Part shown: in pieces, positions 18,336 through 27,522 of the stretch
How the letters are laid out: every line of letters starts with the position of its first letter
Position numbering within the stretch: position 1 is the stretch's first letter
Assembly: GCA_037443205.1 (NCBI GenBank)
Contig: JBBIOU010000004.1
Span: forward strand, 62,001-126,000
Length of the DNA stretch: 64,000 nt
From: JBBIOU01 sp037443205
Lineage (GTDB): Bacteria > Bacteroidota > Bacteroidia > Flavobacteriales_D > UBA2798
Direction of reading: 5' to 3'
Made by a program: the position numbers and the translations under genes
The notes under the pieces: model-generated
Databases searched by the model: none
Seen by the model: the letters and a program-made list of their open reading frames with translations, nothing else
Told to the model about the DNA's origin: nothing

Positions 18336-19130
18336 ATGCAACAATATCATAAACTTTTACAACATACATTACATACAGGTATTTATAAACAAGACCGAAC
18401 CGGAACCGGAACAATCAGTGTGTTTGGCTATCAAATGCGTTTTAATTTAGATGATGGATTCCCTTTGGTTACAACTAAAAAACTACACTTACGTTCAATA
18501 ATACATGAATTGCTTTGGTTTTTAAAAGGCGATACCAACATAAAATATTTAAAAGATAACGGAGTAAGTATTTGGGACGAATGGGCAGATGAAAACGGAG
18601 ATTTAGGTCCGGTTTATGGTTACCAGTGGAGAAGCTGGCCTACGGCTGATGGCAGGCATATTGACCAGATAAGCCAGGTGATTGAACAAATAAAGAAAAA
18701 CCCCGATTCAAGAAGATTAATAGTTAGCGCATGGAACGTTGGCGAAATTGAAAATATGAAGTTGCCTCCCTGCCACGCATTTTTTCAGTTTTATGTAGCC
18801 GATGGAAAATTATCATGTCAGCTTTATCAGCGCAGTGCCGATATATTTTTAGGTGTTCCGTTCAATATTGCTTCCTATGCACTGTTAACAATGATGGTTG
18901 CGCAAGTGTGCGGTTTAAAACCGGGAGAGTTTATTCACACTTTAGGAGATGCACATATTTATTCCAATCATATAGAACAAGTTAAATTACAATTATCCAG
19001 AGATTGCCGAAAATTGCCAACCATGAAAATTAATCCTGAAGTGAAAAATATTTTCGATTTTAAATACGAAGATTTTACCCTCGAAGGATACGACCCGCAT
19101 CCGCATATAAAAGCCGAAGTTGCAGTTTAA
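18336..19130 (+). CDS. thyA: Thymidylate synthase
   Basis: A 264-residue ThyA, the same length as the E. coli enzyme, converting dUMP to dTMP with methylene-tetrahydrofolate. Catalytic Cys146 lies in LPPCHAFFQFYV; RTGTGT, YQWRSW, the four-residue dUMP contact in DSRRLIVSAWN and the QRSADIFLGVPFNIASYA segment are intact. It is the first gene of a tight operon: the cyanophycinase-like gene begins 3 bp after its stop and folA follows, supplying the reductase that regenerates its cofactor. Confidence 0.97.
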   Translation: MQQYHKLLQHTLHTGIYKQDRTGTGTISVFGYQMRFNLDDGFPLVTTKKLHLRSIIHELLWFLKGDTNIKYLKDNGVSIWDEWADENGDLGPVYGYQWRSWPTADGRHIDQISQVIEQIKKNPDSRRLIVSAWNVGEIENMKLPPCHAFFQFYVADGKLSCQLYQRSADIFLGVPFNIASYALLTMMVAQVCGLKPGEFIHTLGDAHIYSNHIEQVKLQLSRDCRKLPTMKINPEVKNIFDFKYEDFTLEGYDPHPHIKAEVAV

Positions 19131-19133
19131 AAT

Positions 19134-20414
19134 ATGATTAGAAAAGTTTTAATACTGATTTTTACTTTAATTAATGTTCAAACAACAAAAGCTCAAAGCT
19201 ACACAAGTTATTTTGTTGGCGATACTAACGACCTACAAGTTATACCTGAACCGGGTATTTGCTTAATGGGCGGTGCTACCGAAAACGATAGTGCCATGGT
19301 GTGGTTTTTAAACAAAGCAAATGGAGGAGATGTGCTGGTATTAAGAGCAAGCGGTAGCGATGGATATAATAATTATTTATACAGTACTTTAGGTGTTAAT
19401 GTAAATTCAGTGCAAACCTTGGTGATTCCCTCTGTTCAGGCTGCCAATAACAATTATGTAAAACAACAAGTATTAAATGCCGAAGCAATTTTTATAGCCG
19501 GTGGCAATCAGGCAGATTATATTAATTACTGGAAAAATACCGCCTTAGATTCAGCAATAAATTATTTTATAAATGTTAAAAAAGGAGTTATTGGCGGAAC
19601 CAGTGCCGGGATGGCAATTTTAGGAGAATTTTATTTTTCTGCTTTAAATGGAACCGTAAATTCAACTACAGCGCTTAATAATCCATTTCATTCAACGGTA
19701 ACAATTGGTACATCTGATTTTATAAAACATCCATTGCTTAAAAATACTATAACCGATACTCATTACGATAATCCGGATAGAAGGGGTAGGCACAGTGTTT
19801 TTTTAGCACGATTACAAAACATCGGAAAAGATACTGTATATGGAATTGCCTGCGATGAATACACCGCAGTATGTATAGATTCAACTAACATTGCAAAAGT
19901 ATTTGGTGAATTTCCTTCATACGATGATAATGCTTATTTTATTCAAATAAACTGTAAACAACCCAACATTCCCGAAGCACTTACGGCCAATCAACCCATT
20001 ACCTGGATTAGAGATAGTGCTGCTATTATAGTTTGTAAAATTAAAGGAACACCTACGGCACAATACACATTTAATTTAAACGATTGGAAAACTACAAATG
20101 GCGGACAGTGGCTTTATTGGTTTATTAATAATGGCATATTAAACGAAATTACCGGGACACAGCCAGATTGTAATTTAACTTCTGAGCAGACAATAGAAAA
20201 TATATCTTATAAAATTAAACTTTATCCAAACCCGTCTAACGAGTTTATTATCATTGATCATAATTTTTTGCCTGATGCCCTTATTCAGTTATATGATATT
20301 AGCGGTAAATTAATTTTAACTACCCGACTTAATACCATTGATGTTTCAGCTTTACAAAAAGGGATATATTTTATAAAAATAGAAAATCAAACCATAAAAT
20401 TTATCAAAAATTGA
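19134..20414 (+). CDS. Secreted cyanophycinase-like S51 peptidase with T9SS tail
   Basis: A 426-residue protein with a signal peptide (MIRKVLILIFTLINVQTTKAQ), a peptidase S51/cyanophycinase-type domain to about residue 330, and a T9SS type A sorting domain from about 355 (IKLYPNPSNEF, LIQLYDISGKL, LQKGIYFIKI). The catalytic Ser is probably Ser157 in GGTSAGM, and GGNQADY near 124 fits the family's oxyanion/acid region. Such enzymes cleave Asp-Arg dipeptide polymers or act as exopeptidases; here it would be exported and anchored at the surface. It is squeezed between thyA and folA, the downstream overlap being the four bases TTGA. The functional link to folate genes is not evident. Confidence 0.85.
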   Translation: MIRKVLILIFTLINVQTTKAQSYTSYFVGDTNDLQVIPEPGICLMGGATENDSAMVWFLNKANGGDVLVLRASGSDGYNNYLYSTLGVNVNSVQTLVIPSVQAANNNYVKQQVLNAEAIFIAGGNQADYINYWKNTALDSAINYFINVKKGVIGGTSAGMAILGEFYFSALNGTVNSTTALNNPFHSTVTIGTSDFIKHPLLKNTITDTHYDNPDRRGRHSVFLARLQNIGKDTVYGIACDEYTAVCIDSTNIAKVFGEFPSYDDNAYFIQINCKQPNIPEALTANQPITWIRDSAAIIVCKIKGTPTAQYTFNLNDWKTTNGGQWLYWFINNGILNEITGTQPDCNLTSEQTIENISYKIKLYPNPSNEFIIIDHNFLPDALIQLYDISGKLILTTRLNTIDVSALQKGIYFIKIENQTIKFIKN

Positions 20415-20917
20415 TTTCAATAATAGTAGCAGTTGCAGAAAATAATGCCATTGGAAAAAACAATCAATTGCTATGGCATTTGCCGGCTGATATGAAATTT
20501 TTTAAAGAAAAAACAAGCGGGCATTGTGTTATTACCGGAAGAAAAAATTATGAATCCATCCCGGAAAAATTTAGACCATTGCCCAACCGAACAAATATTG
20601 TTATTACTCGTCAACAACATTATTCAGCACCCGGAGCCATTGTAGTACATACGCTCGAAGATGCTATAGAAAAAGCCCGCGCTATTGAAAAAGAAGAAAT
20701 ATTTATTATTGGAGGTGCACAGATATATAACGAGGCTATCAATAAAAATCTAGTGCAAAAATTATATGTAACCAAAGTGTTGCATCATTTTGAAGCAGAT
20801 GCTTTTTTCCCTGCTATAGACCCCGATAAATGGGTAATAACTAAAAAAAACATAAAAGCTAAAGACAATAAAAATCTATATGACATGGAATTTTATGAAT
20901 ATGTGTATAAGAAATGA
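20411..20917 (+). CDS. folA: Dihydrofolate reductase (TTG start)
   Basis: A 168-residue DHFR reducing dihydrofolate with NADPH. Visible family features are MISIIVAVAENNAIGKNN, LLWHLPADMKFFK with the catalytic acid Asp27, GRKNYESIP and the C-terminal EIFIIGGAQIY. There is no in-frame ATG near the N-terminus; the family N-terminus begins exactly at the TTG at 20411, which overlaps the TGA of the upstream gene as TTGA, so translation is probably coupled by reinitiation. Confidence 0.95.
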   Translation: MISIIVAVAENNAIGKNNQLLWHLPADMKFFKEKTSGHCVITGRKNYESIPEKFRPLPNRTNIVITRQQHYSAPGAIVVHTLEDAIEKARAIEKEEIFIIGGAQIYNEAINKNLVQKLYVTKVLHHFEADAFFPAIDPDKWVITKKNIKAKDNKNLYDMEFYEYVYKK

Positions 20918-20993
20918 TTTTTGTAAATAAATAACCAAATATACTCTGCATTAACATTAAAAATTGTTTTTTGGGCCGATTAAAATTTTAGGT

Positions 20994-23684
20994 TCAAAAA
21001 CTCATTACTACATCGGCCACCCCGGGTAAAGCAATTTTAATTTCAACTCTTCTGTTCAGTTGTCTGTTATCCGGATTATCGCTTCCATCGGGGTTAGCAT
21101 TAGCTACAGCCGGTTTAGACTCGCCAAACCATAATTTCTTCATGCGACTACCTTCAATACCTTTTTTATTTAAGTAATCATAAGCAGCATTTGCCCGTTT
21201 TTTAGATAATATCATGTTGTATTCATCAGAACCTAACCAATCACAGTGCCCATGAAGTTCAATCGTAACTCTATTATTATCTTTTAAAAACATAGTTAAA
21301 GCATCTAAAACATTTTTGCTTTTATCTCTTAAAAAGTATTTATCAAAGTCGAATAATATATTTTCAAATTCAGGAAATTTTGTAATCAGTTGCTCTATTT
21401 CTATAATATCTATTACTTCGGTATAAAATTTATTGGTTTTGGTATCTAAAGTTTTAATATAGGCTGAATATAGCTGGTCAATATCTGTTAAATCTATTTT
21501 GTACGGATATGAAAATGCTTTGTCTAATTCGGCAATAATTTTTGGATCTTTAGGTTGATTGTCTATTTTAAAGTTTCCTTTATTGTCGCTCCGGGTAAAG
21601 TTTACATTCTTTTTTTCTTCATTTATCAAGGTTATTTTTACTTGTGCTCCATCTACTTCTGCTTTCAAATCAAGGTTGGTCCAGGTAAGCTTGCCCTTAA
21701 CATTTACAATACTTTCGGTATTATTTTTATTATCTCCGTAATAACTTATCTTTAAATCATCTTCGTTAATCAGTACAGTATATTTTTCAACCGGGTTCAG
21801 GTTATTGAAGTTAAAGAATCCTGTATTATCCGTGTATGTTTTTCTGACAATTTCCCCTTGTGTATTTACTAAAAATATTTCGGTTTTTTTAACCGGTACA
21901 ATATCATTGTGCATCATAACTCCAGAAAGAGAAACTTTGTTTTCGGGCGAAATAACCGGATTAAAATTTAAGCCCTGTTCCGGGATGTCATTTATTTGAA
22001 AATGATTCAGTGCAGAGTCTTTGATGTTAAACAGTGCATTTTGAAAAGTGGCCTGTTGAGCATATATTTTATTGTCTTTATTTTTTATTTTTTGAATATT
22101 AATTTGCTGAAATAAATGATATTGTTCGCATTGTTTGGGGATAGTAAATTCTTCTGTATGAGGTCTGGAAACCTCAAATCCGTTTGCTACTACTTCCAAA
22201 ATGTATGTGGCATCCGGTTTTAACACCATGGTATATTTACCGGTAAAATTATCTGCAGTATAAGTGCCGGCTGAGTTGCCCGTTAATTTTTCTTTTACGT
22301 GAATAGTTGCGCCTGTGGGTATCAGTTTTTCTCCGGCAACTACTATACCTCTTACTTCGGTGCTTGGAATATTTAAACATTCCAATTGCACATGGAAGAT
22401 GTCTAAATCGCCAATATTACCCGGACGATTAGAGGATAAGTACGCGCTGGCAGTTTCAGGATTTATAAAGTAGTATATATCATCGCCACCGGAGTTAATG
22501 GGTATTCCTAAATTAATGGGGTCAGTAAAAGTTCCATCGGGTAAATATTCGCATTTAAATATATCATAGCCACCCATGCTTGTATGCCCCTTGGAAGAGA
22601 AGTAAAATGTTTTTCCATCGCTTGCTAAAAAAGGTGCGTCTTCATCAAAGCGTGTATTGATAACATTACCCGCGTTGATGACCGGACCCCATGAACCATC
22701 CTCTTGTTTTTTAGAGATATAAATATCTCTGTCTCCCTGACCGCCATTTTTATTACTAACAACAAACAAAGTTTTTTCATCCGGAGTAACAAACACGGAT
22801 GGTTCTTGTTTTTTAGAATTAACATTTCTGTTCATTCTAACGGGTTCGGTCCATTTTGCATTTTGCAGCTCTGATTGCCAAATATCTTTATTTCTGTATA
22901 TATAAAGCCTGTTTTCATCTTTGTTATAGGCAATCACGGCATCATGATATTCGGTGTTTATTTTAGAGCTAACCAGTTCGTCATTTGCATCAACTTGTAA
23001 AGGAGTACTCCATTCGCCATTTATTTTTTTACTCACGTAGATATCTTCAAAGTATTTGCTGTCGTTATCCATTTTGCCTCCGGTAGTACCTTCTCTGCGC
23101 GAGGTAAACAGCAATACCGATTCGTCTTTTTTTACTATTTGTGCGTATTCGGCATATTCTGTATTAATTTTAGAGCCTAAGTTTTGAATGAGGGTGGTAT
23201 TATTTTCTCTTTTTAATTCGGCAACACCATTATTACACATTTCTATAAAACCTTTTACTTCGCGGTTAAGTGTTTCACCGGCTTTGCCTTTTGCTATAAA
23301 TCTTCTAAATTCATTGTAATAACGTATGGCTTCCTGAAAATTATTTGTGTATTGGTTAACTCTGCCTAAATAATAATATACTTCACCGATGGTATCTTTA
23401 CCCATCATGGTTTTTAAAGATTTTTCAAAATATTCTTTGGATTTTTCTTTTTCTACTTCCGAATTAAAAAAACATAAACCTGTTTCGTACAGATAACGAC
23501 TGTTAGTACCGTTTAAATTAATTAATTCGAGGTAATATTTTTTAGCTTCTTTATAATTCTCTTCCGTAAAATGCTTACGGGCATTTTTCAGAAGAGATTT
23601 TTCCTGCTTGGATTGAGTGTAAGCAAGCGTGTGTGAAAAGTGTATAGCTGTAAATATGATTATTAAGCGTAATTGCACACTCAA
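20994..23684 (-). CDS. Exported OmpA-family protein with TPR and PD40 repeats
   Basis: An 896-residue protein of the Bacteroidota OmpA-PD40 type found near the gliding/T9SS machinery and in envelope structures. Order of domains: signal peptide (RLIIIFTAIHFSHTLAYTQ), TPR repeats to about residue 165, a beta-propeller of PD40/WD40-like strands about 180-430 (VLLFTSRREGTTGG, PDEKTLFVVSNKNGG, DIFKCEY), carboxypeptidase-regulatory-like and Ig-like segments, and a C-terminal OmpA peptidoglycan-binding domain about 775-890 (ELHGHCDWLGSDEYNMILSKKRANA). No in-frame ATG exists at the N-terminus: the start is TTG 23684 or GTG 23678. Probably anchored to peptidoglycan in the periplasm. Confidence 0.85.
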   Translation of the reverse strand: MSVQLRLIIIFTAIHFSHTLAYTQSKQEKSLLKNARKHFTEENYKEAKKYYLELINLNGTNSRYLYETGLCFFNSEVEKEKSKEYFEKSLKTMMGKDTIGEVYYYLGRVNQYTNNFQEAIRYYNEFRRFIAKGKAGETLNREVKGFIEMCNNGVAELKRENNTTLIQNLGSKINTEYAEYAQIVKKDESVLLFTSRREGTTGGKMDNDSKYFEDIYVSKKINGEWSTPLQVDANDELVSSKINTEYHDAVIAYNKDENRLYIYRNKDIWQSELQNAKWTEPVRMNRNVNSKKQEPSVFVTPDEKTLFVVSNKNGGQGDRDIYISKKQEDGSWGPVINAGNVINTRFDEDAPFLASDGKTFYFSSKGHTSMGGYDIFKCEYLPDGTFTDPINLGIPINSGGDDIYYFINPETASAYLSSNRPGNIGDLDIFHVQLECLNIPSTEVRGIVVAGEKLIPTGATIHVKEKLTGNSAGTYTADNFTGKYTMVLKPDATYILEVVANGFEVSRPHTEEFTIPKQCEQYHLFQQINIQKIKNKDNKIYAQQATFQNALFNIKDSALNHFQINDIPEQGLNFNPVISPENKVSLSGVMMHNDIVPVKKTEIFLVNTQGEIVRKTYTDNTGFFNFNNLNPVEKYTVLINEDDLKISYYGDNKNNTESIVNVKGKLTWTNLDLKAEVDGAQVKITLINEEKKNVNFTRSDNKGNFKIDNQPKDPKIIAELDKAFSYPYKIDLTDIDQLYSAYIKTLDTKTNKFYTEVIDIIEIEQLITKFPEFENILFDFDKYFLRDKSKNVLDALTMFLKDNNRVTIELHGHCDWLGSDEYNMILSKKRANAAYDYLNKKGIEGSRMKKLWFGESKPAVANANPDGSDNPDNRQLNRRVEIKIALPGVADVVMSF

Positions 23685-23813
23685 AATTATTACAATGAAT
23701 TGCGCAATATTTTTGTTTGGATTTGAGTATTAAACAGGAGCGTGTTAATTCTGTTTGAAATTCTTTATAAATAAAGGGGGTGCTAAGGTTATTAACAAAC
23801 GATTATTGAAAAA

Positions 23814-25124
23814 CTAAGAAAGTCGAATTCTTGGATCGAGAAACCCATAAATAATATCTACCAAAATATTTATTATAACAAACATGGTAGCAATTACTAA
23901 AACACTGCCAACAACTACCGGTAAATCATCGTTGGTTACAGAATCAAAAACTTTTTTGCCTATACCGTTCCAACTAAAAATATTTTCTACAAACACAGCC
24001 CCTGCGAGCAACGAAGCAAACCATCCGGATATAGCAGTAATTACCGGACTAAGCGAGTTTTTAAGAGCGTGTTTATATATTACCTTATAACTGCTTAAAC
24101 CTTTGGCTTTAGCCGTGCGAATATAATCCTGTGATAAAACATCGAGCATGGAACTGCGTGTAAGTTGCAAAACAATAGCCAAAGGCCGAATGCCGAGCGT
24201 TAAAGCAGGCAATATAATTTTAGAGGGTCTGTAATAAACTTCTCCGGTAAAATCATCAAAATCGGTAAGGGGACCAATGCTTAAATTAGTTCCCGGTAAT
24301 TCAAAATAATTATTGATTAAGGGCAATAAATCGTAACCCAGCATACCATTCATAGCTATGCCTATTAACCAAAATAACATACCTAATCCAAATCCTTTTA
24401 AGCCGCTTTCAATTAAAAAACCTATTGAAAATCGCTTGTTGATTCTATTTTGACGGTATTGGTTGTAGGCAACACCAAAGATTAAACCTAAACCTAAGAA
24501 ATAAAATGGTAATTGTGGCAGGTAGGTAATTTTATACCATAATTCGGCTCCAATCCAAACAATGATAACACCCAAAAAAAACGAAGGCCCTGACATACCT
24601 AATACGGCAACCACCATAGAGAAACTATCAAAAAAACTTCCTTTGCGTAGCGCTGCCATAATGCCTAGAAATACGCCAAGTAAGGTAGCGATTAAAATAG
24701 ATACAAAGGCAAGCAAAATAGTTTCGGGCAGTGTGTCCCAAATAATTTCCGAAACTCTTTGTTTGGTTTGGTAAGATCTGCGCAGATAGGGTTTTTTAAT
24801 TACAAGTAATTTTTCGGGGCCTATAGGTACAGCGGCCAGGGAGGTATATTTTGCCGAGTCGAGATAAAGATGACTGTTGGCATTGGTACTATTAATTGAT
24901 AGGGGAGATAAGTCATTTAAATAAAGCAAATATTGTTTATACAAGGGTAAATCAAGTCCCAGGTCCTTACGTATGGATTTTATTATTTCTTCATTTACGT
25001 TTTGCCCACCCAGCAAACGGGCAGGATCACCGGGTTTGCTGTGAAAAAGGAAAAATACAACCGTTATAACGCCAAATAAAACCAGGCATCCGTAAACAAT
25101 CTTTCGTATAATGTAGCGTAACAA
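23814..25124 (-). CDS. Oligopeptide-type ABC transporter permease, DppB/OppB family
   Basis: A 436-residue inner-membrane permease. It opens with MLRYIIRKIVYGCLVLFGVITVVFF, the family N-terminal helix, followed by PGDPARLLGG, and near the C-terminus carries the EAA loop (DYIRTAKAKGLSSYKVIYKHALKNSLSPVI) that docks with the ATPase. An inserted region after residue 75 (SINSTNANSHLY and following) and the second insert make it longer than the usual 310 residues. The start is TTG at 25124, two bases after the preceding stop, so it belongs with the DUF1599 and DoxX genes. The matching DppC subunit is 35 kb away and the ATPases and binding protein are not in the window. Confidence 0.88.
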   Translation of the reverse strand: MLRYIIRKIVYGCLVLFGVITVVFFLFHSKPGDPARLLGGQNVNEEIIKSIRKDLGLDLPLYKQYLLYLNDLSPLSINSTNANSHLYLDSAKYTSLAAVPIGPEKLLVIKKPYLRRSYQTKQRVSEIIWDTLPETILLAFVSILIATLLGVFLGIMAALRKGSFFDSFSMVVAVLGMSGPSFFLGVIIVWIGAELWYKITYLPQLPFYFLGLGLIFGVAYNQYRQNRINKRFSIGFLIESGLKGFGLGMLFWLIGIAMNGMLGYDLLPLINNYFELPGTNLSIGPLTDFDDFTGEVYYRPSKIILPALTLGIRPLAIVLQLTRSSMLDVLSQDYIRTAKAKGLSSYKVIYKHALKNSLSPVITAISGWFASLLAGAVFVENIFSWNGIGKKVFDSVTNDDLPVVVGSVLVIATMFVIINILVDIIYGFLDPRIRLS

Positions 25125-25126
25125 AG

Positions 25127-26848
25127 TTATTTGAAGTATTTAAGTTTTACATCGTTAAAGGGCGGGATAAGCGGGTGTGGCCACTTATCCAGTACCCATC
25201 CTTTATTTAGTAACATGATACCGGGATTGGAGCGTATCATGGTTTTTAAAACTTTTTCGTCAGTATGAGCAAACGGTATATTTAGCTCCCAGCTTTTTAT
25301 TTTTTCCTGAATGATGTTTACAGGCGATGCAGTTAAGCAGATAAACGGGATATTGTTTGCTGAAGCTTCTTGGGCCAGCATTTTTATTTTATTTATTTTC
25401 TTATCGCAGGCTGTTTTTAAATCGTAGCTGATTAATAAAATTACATAATCTAAATTGAGCAATGAATCAGTGTATTCAACACCGGTAAAAGCATCTGCTA
25501 CACTAAAATCGCGTGCCGGTGCGGGTTTACCCGGGTCAAGCGTTACCTGTCTCATGTCTATATATTCCCAATCAGCTTCATAATTTTCGGGAAAGGCATC
25601 AAATTCTTTTACTTCTCCGCTGGTTTTGTTTTTTAATTTATAGAAAAACTGATATTTAGGTTGTATATCGGTTCTTTCTGTGTTAATGTTTTTACCTATG
25701 GCGTATGGCCTGAAATCTTTTACAGGCAAATAGCGCATGCAATAAAGTGTAAAGAGCAGACTGATGATAATAAAAGCAGTTGCGACAGCCCATTCGTTAC
25801 CCAAAAATCTTACTTTGATTTTTTTGATAAACAAATAAACTACTAAACATATAGCAGCGAATAATAAAGGAAACCACCAGTTAAATAATCCTCCTGAAAA
25901 TAGTGCAATGGCAATCAATGTGGCAGGTAGTATAAAAATATCATCGCGCCAGCTGTTGAATTGAATTTTTTGCTGACGAATAAATATAATTAAAACAAAT
26001 ACCAACAGCGCTACATCTTTATAAAACGATTCCCACGGAGTTAATGAGCGTCCAACAGAACCTTTTAATGCGTCTCCAAAACATCCGCAATCGTTTACAC
26101 AAACTTTATCAAAACTTTGGTTTTCTATTTGCCCGCGTTTGGTTTCGTACTCTTTAATCATTCTTTTGTCTTCATCTGTGTAAGTACTGTCTAATTCCTG
26201 ATAGGCATAAGGGTAGTATGCTTCGTATTGTTTTTCGAGTGATTTTAATTGTTCGCTTCTTTGTTTTTGAAAAATACTTTGGTTGTTATTGCAGGTGGCA
26301 GTATAAAATGTTAGCCAGGCAAAAAACAGGGTCATTGCTAACAGAGTAAAACTTACCATCCTGGATTTACCACCTACCAAAATGGCCAAACCCAATACTA
26401 CTTCAGTAACTGCAATAATTACAGCCAGTGGCAAGGCATAATCATGAAACATTGCCCAAAAAGAACCCAGGGCTTTTTCATCAAAATATTCTTCCAGTTT
26501 ATAAGAAAAACCGATAGGATCGTTTGCTTTAATTAGTCCCGAAACTACAAAAAGCGAACCTACTACAATGCGTGAAACATAGGTAGCAAAATAAATTCCT
26601 TCATCTGCCAAAATAATGATGATACCTAAAATAGTTAAGCTCCAGGCAATGATATGGTAAAGTACTTTAAAGCCCTTCACGATACTTTCATCAGGGTTGG
26701 CGGTTTTTTGAAATATAAAAGTAAAACCCGTTTCGGATGAGGTATAGATATCTGCTGATTGGAAATAAAGAAAAAATAACGAAGCTAATCCCAGCAGCAA
26801 ATAAACCAGGCCAAGAATACTTTGCAGTGTGAGTAATTTTTTAGCCAT
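25127..26848 (-). CDS. DoxX-type membrane protein fused to a thioredoxin-like domain (BT_3928 family)
   Basis: A 573-residue protein starting at ATG 26848; a GTG at 26863 is also in frame. It has an N-terminal helix, a DoxX/MauE-like four-helix domain about residues 75-200, the Cys segment CVNDCGCFGDALKGS near 250, three more helices, and a soluble C-terminal domain from about 420 that resembles a peroxiredoxin/thioredoxin fold but has no CXXC. The order DUF1599 then this family is a recurrent Bacteroidota gene neighbourhood next to folP. A role in disulfide or electron traffic across the inner membrane is plausible but unproven. The ATG overlaps the DUF1599 stop by 8 bp. Confidence 0.78.
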   Translation of the reverse strand: MAKKLLTLQSILGLVYLLLGLASLFFLYFQSADIYTSSETGFTFIFQKTANPDESIVKGFKVLYHIIAWSLTILGIIIILADEGIYFATYVSRIVVGSLFVVSGLIKANDPIGFSYKLEEYFDEKALGSFWAMFHDYALPLAVIIAVTEVVLGLAILVGGKSRMVSFTLLAMTLFFAWLTFYTATCNNNQSIFQKQRSEQLKSLEKQYEAYYPYAYQELDSTYTDEDKRMIKEYETKRGQIENQSFDKVCVNDCGCFGDALKGSVGRSLTPWESFYKDVALLVFVLIIFIRQQKIQFNSWRDDIFILPATLIAIALFSGGLFNWWFPLLFAAICLVVYLFIKKIKVRFLGNEWAVATAFIIISLLFTLYCMRYLPVKDFRPYAIGKNINTERTDIQPKYQFFYKLKNKTSGEVKEFDAFPENYEADWEYIDMRQVTLDPGKPAPARDFSVADAFTGVEYTDSLLNLDYVILLISYDLKTACDKKINKIKMLAQEASANNIPFICLTASPVNIIQEKIKSWELNIPFAHTDEKVLKTMIRSNPGIMLLNKGWVLDKWPHPLIPPFNDVKLKYFK

Positions 26849-27398
26849 TATTTTCTTGTTCACTTAGTTTTATCAGGGCAAAAATAGCATAATTAATTAT
26901 GTCTAAATAATTGGCATCAATGCCTTCAGAAATGAGTGTTTTACCTTGATTGCTTTCAATTTGTTTTATCCTTAGTATTTTCATTAATATCAAATCAGTA
27001 AAGGAAGATATTCTCATATTTCTCCATGCTTCACCATAGTCATGATTTTTATTTTCCATGAGTTTTTTGGCTTTTTGCGCCATATTTTGGTAATGGCTAA
27101 TGGCTGATTCGGCTGTCATTTCATGGTCTGAAGTGCCCAGATCTAATTGAATCAGTGCCATGATGGAGTAATTGATAATGCCAATAAACTCGGGTTCTAT
27201 GCCTTCATTTACTTTTTGTGTTTTATTTAATTCGATTGTGCGTATGCGTTGTGCTTTGATGTATATTTGGTCGGTAAGTGATGAAGTGCGCAAGATGCGC
27301 CAGGCAGTGCCATAATCGTGTGTTTTTTTTACAAAAACATCATAGCATTTGGCAAATGCTGCATCGTATTGCAAAGCGGTATGAGAGGTGTTGCTCAT
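26841..27398 (-). CDS. DUF1599 protein with internal duplication
   Basis: A 185-residue cytoplasmic protein with no signal or membrane segment. Two halves repeat the same signature: KKTHDYGTAWRILRTSSLTDQI and ENKNHDYGEAWRNMRISSFTDLI, each followed by about 20 residues of a KRI-type helix and a D/N-I-I-N-Y helix. It belongs to the DUF1599 (nucleotide-modification-associated domain 1) family, found beside folate genes in Bacteroidota. Function unknown; a nucleotide-binding helical fold related to dUTPase/MazG-like proteins is a possibility. It starts the operon with the DoxX fusion and permease and is divergent from folP. Confidence 0.82.
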   Translation of the reverse strand: MSNTSHTALQYDAAFAKCYDVFVKKTHDYGTAWRILRTSSLTDQIYIKAQRIRTIELNKTQKVNEGIEPEFIGIINYSIMALIQLDLGTSDHEMTAESAISHYQNMAQKAKKLMENKNHDYGEAWRNMRISSFTDLILMKILRIKQIESNQGKTLISEGIDANYLDIINYAIFALIKLSEQENNG

Positions 27399-27522
27399 GC
27401 TTAAATTGATGCCCGAATATACACTTTTATATGCATGTGTGTAAGGATATTAACTTTTTTAAAACGTTTATTTGTATGACGTTAACAAATAGATTACTAA
27501 TAAATTAGAAATATTTGGTAAA

